Source: Platycnemis pennipes (lineage: Eukaryota > Arthropoda > Insecta > Odonata > Platycnemididae). From it: 64,000 nt of DNA. A program made the translations under genes and the position numbers. Shown here one piece after another: positions 56,645 to 64,000 of this stretch. Under the pieces are notes generated by a model, which was not told where the DNA came from, made no database searches, and saw only the letters and a list, made by a program, of their open reading frames with translations. The stretch spans positions 121,710,849 through 121,774,848 of the forward strand of contig OW121849.1 of NCBI GenBank assembly GCA_933228895.1, in the 5' to 3' direction. Numbering within the stretch: position 1 is the stretch's first letter; each line of letters starts with the position of its first letter.

Positions 56645-57190
56645 GGAATGTTCGGAAAGTAAGCACCACTGCACCACTGCCGTGGTACTCATCGTGCAGT
56701 GTGCCGTAGCGCTTATGTCGGCGATCGGCACATGCAAAATAATATTCCTGCTCTAGTGTCTTACCGCTGAAACCATCACAGTATGCTAAGTTTTTAGTTT
56801 TTTGTAATTATTCAAAATGTTCAAGGTAATTGAGGAACCCGTGACTGTGAATTCGTACTGTGAATTGTATTTAGAATCCAAGAAATTCTAGCCTGCTGTT
56901 ATTCAATCCTAAACTACTGAGAGTCATGGTGAATGCAATGAGTGAAGGCAAGATGAAGAAGTAAGTTAAGAAATTCAATGATGAACGCAAAATTGTGCCC
57001 GATAAATTACGGAATAGGCGGCGATCAGATGTCAATGGTGGTTTACTACTGCGGCATTTCTTCCAAGAGATGAAATCATCAATGAGGCACGATACTCTGC
57101 TTGAAGCACTTCGGGACGAAATTAAGAAGAAAAAGAGACCCGTTGTTGGTCACCCGCTATGACACTTCTTTGAACATTGGTGTAAACTAT
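56645..57190 (+). mobile_element. Possible decayed mariner-like element
   Basis: GAGGAATGTTCGGAAAGTAA at 56643 looks like the terminal repeat of mariner/irritans-type elements. Further on, frames give MKSSMRHDTLLEALRDEIKK with KKRP and HFFEHWCKLCRK, which recall the LLE-LR-EIRRKRP and CFEQW parts of mariner transposases. The DDD residues and a matching right end were not found. Confidence 0.35.
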
Positions 57191-57549
57191 GCAGAAAAGT
57201 AAATATATGTAAAAGCATAATTCATTTAAAAAAATAGCTTCATTTAAAACTCTTAGTATCACTTCCCTTAATGGCAGGTACTTACATTTTGGACATGTCT
57301 CGTATAAATGGTTACACGAATTAAATGCTATATTCCTTGCTTACATCTTATCAAATGCTTTTGAATAAGTTGATCAAAAAAAATAATAAATTCATGTGAT
57401 CATGAGGATTAAAAAGGAAAGGATAGGAACAAGAATTGCAGGCACTAGACAAATGCACTTCACCGTTAATGGCTGAGTTATAGGGGTGGAAAATCCGAAG
57501 CCTCTGAGAGAAACGGAGCATGAGATGAAGCCAGCGGAGGGAGTGAAAG
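57191..57549. other. AT-rich DNA, nothing recognised
   Basis: No recognised feature. Confidence 0.4.
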
Positions 57550-57780
57550 GAGAGACTTGACTTTGAGGCGAGACCGATTTCGGTACCTGAACCACTTCAA
57601 GCTCAAGGGTAGTTTGCCTCAAGTGCCACGCCCTCCCACGAACCTCCAATTTCCACTCCACTCCGTCACTACCCTTGCTCCGTATATTTCTCCCCTTCCT
57701 GCTACCTTAATCACCCCTCCCTTCGCCCACCCTCCCTAACCAAGCGGAATTCTCCCAAACTTCCACTCCCCACTAAATGG
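57550..57780. other. Small C-rich island 12
   Basis: C/T-rich tract (57615-57770) like those of the larger islands, without a clear purine-rich partner. No gene recognised. Confidence 0.35.
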
Positions 57781-58264
57781 AGACAGTGATATGTATAAGT
57801 GATGTTGTCGATGGAGTCAAAGCTTTGGCTTGACTGGCAATCCATCATCATTCCCTCATATTGGAAGCTGACTTTCTCGTCTCCTTCAAAACGCGCATCG
57901 AGCAGGAAATTAGTTTACGGCAAAATGCCACAATACACATACATTTCGCGGCATTAGCAATACCTTCCTCTTGGGGGAGGGATGTTAAATGTATCCTACT
58001 CTCTAACTTGGTTAGAACCATTATCGAATTTCAGTAATCTTATTGCCAAGTTTCCTGAAGTTGAATGCTCAATAATTTTCCACTGAGTGGTACACACGGC
58101 GCGCGAAAATATTATCCGCTAATCATGGAAGTAGTAAATAGTCATCCTATATAAGAATTTGGTCATATATTCCTGTACTATATATTTTTACCTAGTTTAG
58201 GGTCTTTTCGAACGAAGCAATAATTCATTCATAATTGATTATCACTAAAATTATGCCATACACG
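57781..58264. other. AT-rich DNA, nothing recognised
   Basis: No recognised feature. Confidence 0.4.
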
Positions 58265-58475
58265 TCACTTGCTGACGTCAGCGGGAGGGCGATGAAGGAC
58301 AATCACCATTCGAGGTTAGAGACATGGGGAGGGGACACTAACTCCTCCATAAATACGGAACTTGACAGCTTCTTTTCATCGTTTCCCTGATGATGCGCCC
58401 TGCAACGGTCGCGAAAGCTTGGACGGCAATGCTATCTACGCAACAGATATCGAAAGTGACTACGAGATAGTAGGT
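58265..58475 (+). mobile_element. PLE-like 3' end remnant with hammerhead-like motif
   Basis: CTTGCTGACGTCAGCGGGAG, CCATAAATACGG, GACAGCTTCTTTTCATCG, then CCCTGATGATGCGCCCTGCA and GTCGCGAAAGC. The order (short-leader TATA-like string, then CTGATGA, hairpin, GAAA) is the one I know from PLE 3' ends, and it parallels 49100-49177. No readable protein. Confidence 0.5.
58387..58417 (+). ncRNA. Hammerhead-ribozyme-like motif
   Basis: CTGATGA (58387-58393), one extra T, stem GCG-c-CC / GG-t-CGC, GAAAG (58413-58417). The core strings are canonical, but there is an extra base before stem II and a mismatch in the stem. The site after GAAA lacks a clear stem III with UH. Confidence 0.35.
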
Positions 58476-60084
58476 ATGCCATATACATACTAGTTGTATG
58501 AAATTATACGCCAAAACCGAAGGGATACTGAGTTGTATATAATGTATTATTCGTTTTATGTGCGTATGGGTACTTGCAATGTGAAATGGGAGCTTAATAT
58601 ATGAGGTAAATAAATATATTTTACCTTTTCCATTACTGACTTCCGGAAAATTTCAAGTCATTAGGTGGTTGGAAAAAGGAAGAGAAAAATTAAAAAACAT
58701 CTCCCTGCTTTCTTTCTTCTAGTCATGTGTGACCAAGAATTTGTCCTAACCGGCTACTTCGTATATACTGTTACCCTAGGTAATCCATTAAACCAAAATA
58801 GCGATTAGAACCAGCCTCATATTTCAAGTACCTACTACCATGAATTAGCTATACTTAAAGGTGTTCAAAATTGAAATAAAAGGAAATTTATGGTAATAAA
58901 CGAGTCGGAGAAAAATTTCTTTTATGTTAGCCAATTCATCCAATCTTCTGATACCATAGAATAAATGGCTCTCTCGCCTCAGGAGAAATACTTGGTTTCC
59001 CTGTATTTTTGCTGTAGCCTTAGTCGATTTTGCTGTTAACTTTGCAGTGCATACTATTTGTGTCCACATCTCCAAACATTGCGATAGATTGTTGTTAAGG
59101 CATGCATTTGGACGTAATACCCCCCAACGGTTCAGATAGAATTCAATCAATTCACTAATTTGAGCATCACTACGCTTTCTTCTTCGTTCAATTTCTCTTC
59201 TCCGTGACCCTTGCCCAAAACTGTTTCCCTGGCCTCATTGAACCCGATTGAGATCTCACCGTGTGTCGAGCGTTTGCTTCGAGTGGATCTCTCGCGATCT
59301 CACAAACACTTTCACCAAACCACAGGACTTTCAACCTTTCCCGTGGCGAGTATTTCTCATTCCAACCCTTCCCATGGGAATATTCAGTGATGCCTTTGGT
59401 CAAGCCACCTCAGGTTGCGGCTTTGAGTTGAGAACTTGATCTCCACTACTCTAAATTTTCCCAACCGGCCCTGCAGAAAAATGTTATTCCACGACCAAAG
59501 AGTTATCAGTGTGGCGTGGAAGTAGTCTCAGGTGTGGTGGAACCATGGATGCTATCTGACATGTTTGACTAACGTATAGCTCCCAGGAAGCTCGCAAAAT
59601 GGTAAATCATCCTTAGTGTGTATATATTAACCTTGACGGTCATCTATTTAATACGTAAAGCTGATTTTCCAATTTTCTTTTACTTCGCTACCTAACGTTT
59701 TTTAAGACCTGCTACATTACACTGCCAACGAACCCAATATACTGTTGTGGATGCTATAAAATATATTCTTTATAAACACCATACTTATTTCTTATTTACA
59801 TTTTTTTATCCTTTAATTATTATGCGTATCATCATTTCTAGGTTTGATCAGATTAACAAGATTAGAGAGATGGATTGTCGTACCGATAGATTTAAAACGT
59901 CATTTTTCCCGTGTACCATAAGAGAGCACAATAGGCAGCGTAGCAAAGGGACAGGTAGGTGAAATAACGTTAGAGTAGTCTGTGGTTCATGATGCATGTA
60001 ATAACAACCAATAATCCCTTTCTTATTATGTAGATACTAACCATATAGCTGCATGTGATCCTATTATCTAGCATGTCTTCATTA
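58476..60084. other. AT-rich DNA, nothing recognised
   Basis: About 1.6 kb without a recognised feature. Confidence 0.5.
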
Positions 60085-60370
60085 CACTGTAAAAAGTTGA
60101 TCTGATTTTCAGTGCGATCAAAATATAAGCGCTGTTTGATTTTAAGGTAGTGGTCTGAATTTAACACTCATGATGCGTGAATATCAGACACACCTCCGTC
60201 TTATTTTAAGACCATAACAATTGCATGTAGAAAATAAGATGGTTGTGATCTGAAATTCAAATCACCCGCGCTGAAAATAAGCAGGCCTTGGTTGGCTCCG
60301 CAATTGGAGCTAATCAGCCAATAGCAGAGACTGATGGGCGGAGCGTAACCAGCGTCGTACTCTTCACTGA
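60085..60370 (+). mobile_element. CACTA-like element, end fragment, inverted relative to 15856-17095
   Basis: Begins CACTGTAAAAAGTTGATCTG at 60085 and aligns with the reverse complement of 17095-16826 over about 280 bp. Shared blocks are GATTTTCAGTGCGATC, CACACCTCCGTCTTATTTTA, GGTTGTGATCTGAAATTCA, GCCTTGGTTGGCTCCGCAAT and GACTGATGGGCGGAGCGTAA. The second terminus is not seen, so this is one end plus subterminal region. Confidence 0.75.
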
Positions 60371-61449
60371 AATTACTTTTTAAAAGTTATCGACTAGAAT
60401 GTTATTTTAATGTGTATAACCTTGTGTGTTTAGTTTCAATAATGCGAATAGTTGAAATTGCATAACTTAATGTTGAATATTAATCTAGTCGATCGTGTAC
60501 AGGTGAGAAATTTGAATTTTCATTGTGTATTTGTCATCCAGAGTCGCCTAATTTATGATCAGTCTAAAAAATACCGTGCCGAGCAAAGAAGTAATTACAT
60601 TAGAACCCACTCCGATATACTTCTTGGTAACGGAAAGAAATCACGTTGTTTAGATGTTCGCTATTAGAAGTTCACTTAAGCAATCAATACTTATTCATTA
60701 ACTGGGAAGGAAAAAAGGTAAGCGAAGTAGGTAGTTCTTAAACAGCGTTAACTTTAACAGCTCTTAAGTAACTTAACATGTGGAAAGAACTCTTCAGCTG
60801 CTTAAGCGTGAGTGTAATATTTATTTAATTTTCAAACGTAACTAAACCTTGATTGCTCCTGGGAAAGTTGAGACAACAAACCAACATTCAACATAGCAAG
60901 AAAAGTGAAATTGTATGACCAGATGTTAAAAAATCACGCTATGGGTAATCCGTGATAGTTATTCTGTGCCATAGTACTATATGTACAAACGATGAACCAA
61001 TACTTCACCTAAATGCATAGGAATCTATACTCTGAATAGTGTTATTTGAAATGTTGATTAGCTTTTCTACAACAAAAATACTTTTCAAATATTTTGTCAG
61101 TACCTTAGTGCATGTAGGAAATGTAACAAGCAAATAGGCCCTGGAAGTAATGCTGTGGGTAATTGATTAAGCAGAAATGTTTATTCTCCTGGAATGTTCA
61201 CTGAAGGAAATGCAGTACTAAGCATAATAATTTAAAGTTGAACTTTAAGACTTAAGGTTGCATAAAATTTGAAACCTTAAATGCTTCCTATGCAAACAGT
61301 GGAAAGTTATATACTTACTAAAATATGAAATATATGAAGGAAACAATGCATAAGTCTTCCTGTGAAGCCTATAATGTACATATGTGCACTTACTGAATGC
61401 AAATCTAATTCGGAAGAGCTAAAAACATGATACACTAATGATCGGTACA
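60371..61449. other. AT-rich DNA, nothing recognised
   Basis: No recognised feature. The 71-codon open frame at 60452 has no known family. Confidence 0.45.
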
Positions 61450-62071
61450 TGTCAAGCCATTCTATTTTTACATTAATGGTATTTTCTTAACACTTGATGA
61501 ATTAAATTTCTTAAGAGGAGGATAACTGAAAGGCTTAAGGAGAACAAAGGTTAAAAAAGTAGATTGATGATCCTGGGAGAAGGAATTGATACAATAGCAT
61601 ATGCGATATGTTGGAATATATATAGCACATATGTGATACGCTGGAATACAAGAAACCAAAATTCAATTCCATTTATGAGAACTTTTTCCAACTTAATAGA
61701 ATAACACTGCTACTGCCTTCTGTATAAGTGGTCCATGCTAATTTAACTGATATGATAATAATAAATGGCCTAGATCACATGTCAACCATGTATTTCAAGC
61801 TACTACATCACATCAGTAATGGTGTTTTCAACATTATGTAAACAGTAATTTGCTCGGTGGAAGGAGCGCTAGGACGTCATCAGCCAATTCAAGCAAAATG
61901 ATTTCATTACTTGGCTTGTTGAAAAGATTCTGGTAGAATGCAAGTCGAGGTTTGTTTTTAAATCCAGGTGTTAATGGATTGACAAATTTGAAAACATTGT
62001 CAGAATGAATATAAAAAAGTGACATGCCTTTATAGGATAAGATAAATTTGTGAAGCAGAGTCAAACTGATC
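61450..62071 (+). repeat. Imperfect tandem duplication, unit 1
   Basis: Landmarks shared with unit 2 are CTTAAGAGGAGGAT, TGATCCTGGGA-AAGGAATTG, ATAATAAATGGCCTAGATCA, CATCAGTAATGGTGTTTTCA, AGTAATTTGCTCGGTGGAAG and AGCAGAGTCAAACTGA. The minus-strand 76-codon frame in this unit is interrupted in unit 2, so it is not evidently coding. Confidence 0.85.
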
Positions 62072-62143
62072 TAACTTTATTCAGAACAAGCATTAGTACC
62101 AAAAATTCTCACAAAAGGTGCATTCCTTATAAAGATGATTGCC

Positions 62144-62693
62144 AAGGCATTATACTTTTACAATAAAGGTATTATCTAAACACTTGGTGTTCCTATTAAA
62201 TTGCTTAAGAGGAGGATTACGACGAGGAATTAAGAAGGACATAGGTTAAGGATAGAATGATGATCCTGGGAAGGAATTGATACAATGTCTGGTGATAGAT
62301 CTTCAGTAATGTGCAGTAATCACTGCATACTGGATAAGTGGTCCATGACATGGTAATCAGAACATTACTAAGTGATATGGTAATAATAAATGGCCTAGAT
62401 CACATGTCAACCATGTATTTCAAGCTACTACATCACATCAGTAATGGTGTTTTCAACATTATGTAAGCAGTAATTTGCTCGGTGGAAGGAGCACTAGGAG
62501 GTCATCAGTCAATTCAAGCAAAATGATTTCATTAGTTGGCTTGTTGAAAATATTCTGGTAGAATGCAAGTCGAGGTTTGTTTTTAAATCCAAGTATTAAG
62601 GATTGACAAATTTGAAAACATTGTCAGCATGAATATAAAAAAAGTGACATGCCTGTATAGGATAAGACAAATTTGTGAAGCAGAGTCAAACTG
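62144..62693 (+). repeat. Imperfect tandem duplication, unit 2
   Basis: Same landmarks as unit 1 in the same order. The offset between units falls from about 694 bp at the left to about 625 bp at the right, so unit 2 lacks about 70 bp (the part equivalent to roughly 61595-61665). The right halves are the most similar. Confidence 0.85.
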
Positions 62694-63296
62694 AAATTTC
62701 ATGTAGAGTAACAAAGCTACAAATGTAATGTTGTTACATTAAAAACACACGAATATGTGCTTAATGTGAAAACAAGTCTGCAGCAAGCCATTATTCACAT
62801 TTGAAGCTTCATTATAATGTTGCCAAGAATATTATTGCCATGCTACAATATGAAATATATAACGTTACTGCTTCAAGTAAAATTTGTCATCTACTTCTTA
62901 GTATTGCCAATGGAATTCAAAGTTATGTAGTGGCATTTATACACCGTTGTATATGTGTTGCCAGAAACCTGAAATTCTGACAGGAAAATCACTTAGCAAA
63001 AGAAAAAAATATATTTGTCATAGAGCTGGAGATAATTTCTGAAATAGGCTCCAGCTATAACAATAGTTTTCATCCTTAATTTTTGTGATAGTTAACTGTA
63101 TGCAAATTTTTACACTCAATCTAACTATAGTTATAGTATGCTTATTGAAAATTAAGCATTATTTGATTTGAAACATTTCCTTTAGGGATTGTTGGAGCAT
63201 TATCTCTAATGTTGAATAAAGAAATTGCAATCTATGTGAGAGGGCATATGTGTACTATATATATGAAGTTCCATATAAATACCAATCAGTACAGTT
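62694..63296. other. AT-rich DNA, nothing recognised
   Basis: No recognised feature. Confidence 0.45.
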
Positions 63297-63408
63297 GGGC
63301 AATGTGAGGGATAAAAGCAAAATGAGATTGGAAATAGTAAATCCTATGTGTGAGGGCAATGTGAGGGATAAAAGCAAAATGAGATTGGAAATAGTAAATC
63401 CTATTCAT
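63297..63408 (+). repeat. 57 bp tandem duplication
   Basis: GGGCAATGTGAGGGATAAAA through GTAAATCCTAT occurs at 63297 and again at 63354. By eye the two are identical until the last few bases. Being a multiple of three, it repeats 19 residues (GNVRDKSKMRLEIVNP) in a short open frame, but I see no sign that this frame is a gene. Confidence 0.9.
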
Positions 63409-64000
63409 GGCACTCTCGTTTTGGGATATGTTGTGCAAAAAGGTGCTGCATAAAAGAAATGCTGCCAAACTACAATAAAGTATATATTTTCACTAGGTGC
63501 CATTGATCACTTGTGAAATATTTCACACTGGATGAGTGAGGGAAAATTACAGATTGTTAGCTGATGTCTACAAATTTAAATTGAAAATCATGCGTTTTGA
63601 CACTACACAAGCCATGAGCCAAGCCAGTTCACAAGAGCAAATGAAAACATTTGCATGTCATAGTACAAGCATCTTTTATGTGTAGCTGTGAACTTTAAGG
63701 TGGAGAGTTGTTGTTCATCGTTCCTCAATTTACCTATGTATTATAAGAATAATCCACCGGTTGGTTCTACACACATAATTTCATAGGAAAAACGACAATA
63801 ACTGAAACACACAAAATTCAAGCACTATCAACGGTAGGATTGCCTAATAAATGTAACACTTCCACACAATACTATCAAGTGCATACCAGTAAACAATAAC
63901 TTTCATATTTACCCAACAAACACACTGGTCAAAGCAAACACCTATAAAAACTATTTCCTTAATCTATCTATTAATAATCATGGTGAGATTTTATTCTACC
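63409..64000. other. AT-rich DNA, nothing recognised
   Basis: No recognised feature to the window end. Confidence 0.45.

Noticed and set aside
1..64000. CRISPR arrays, operons, rRNA genes
   Set aside because: No regularly spaced repeats, no bacterial-type coding density and no rRNA-like sequence; the window is eukaryotic.

Overview
This window looks like non-coding, repeat-bearing DNA from an insect or other arthropod with a fairly large genome. It is AT-rich overall, has no operons or long open reading frames, and carries remnants of CR1/L2-like and RTE/Bov-B-like LINEs, tRNA-derived SINEs, mariner and CACTA-like DNA elements and Penelope-like elements (PLEs). The exact species cannot be read from the sequence. 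I found no exon of a recognisable host gene. Every protein-like segment I recognise belongs to a mobile element or to a high-copy repeat family, and every one is broken by stops or frameshifts.

Layout. 1-1235 is the RT part of a CR1/L2-type LINE on the minus strand, cut by the window edge. 1739-2370 is an RTE-like 3' fragment. A three-copy, 531-534 bp repeat with short terminal inverted repeats lies at 5226, 11674 and 28710, all in the same orientation. A second RTE copy (10195-11140) is followed by a 77 nt hairpin (11554-11630). A 1.24 kb CACTA-like non-autonomous element packed with small palindromes lies at 15856-17095. Part of it recurs inverted at 60085, and a mariner N-terminal fragment abuts its right end. 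A broken copy of a high-copy metazoan protein family runs 27474-25900 on the minus strand.

The best-preserved element is an RTE-type LINE at about 36140-39905. It keeps its 5' leader, APE endonuclease, reverse transcriptase and 3' end. A tRNA-Gly-headed SINE (37497-37835) sits inside it with perfect 15 bp target-site duplications. Four older relatives of that SINE are scattered through the window. At 48748-49254 two PLE 3' ends are arranged as an inverted repeat inside a single 13 bp target-site duplication. Both arms carry a hammerhead-like motif, as does a third locus at 58387, and a 96 bp-arm foldback at 47500-47742 has a similar core.

Between the repeats lie a dozen GC-rich islands of 0.25-1.3 kb made of pyrimidine and purine tracts, often around short AT-rich cores. 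I see few transposons in them. They could be cis-regulatory modules of a distant gene, but this is inference from composition. The 3' end of the window (61450-63408) holds a 0.6 kb imperfect tandem duplication and a perfect-looking 57 bp tandem duplication. The remaining stretches are AT-rich DNA in which I recognise nothing.
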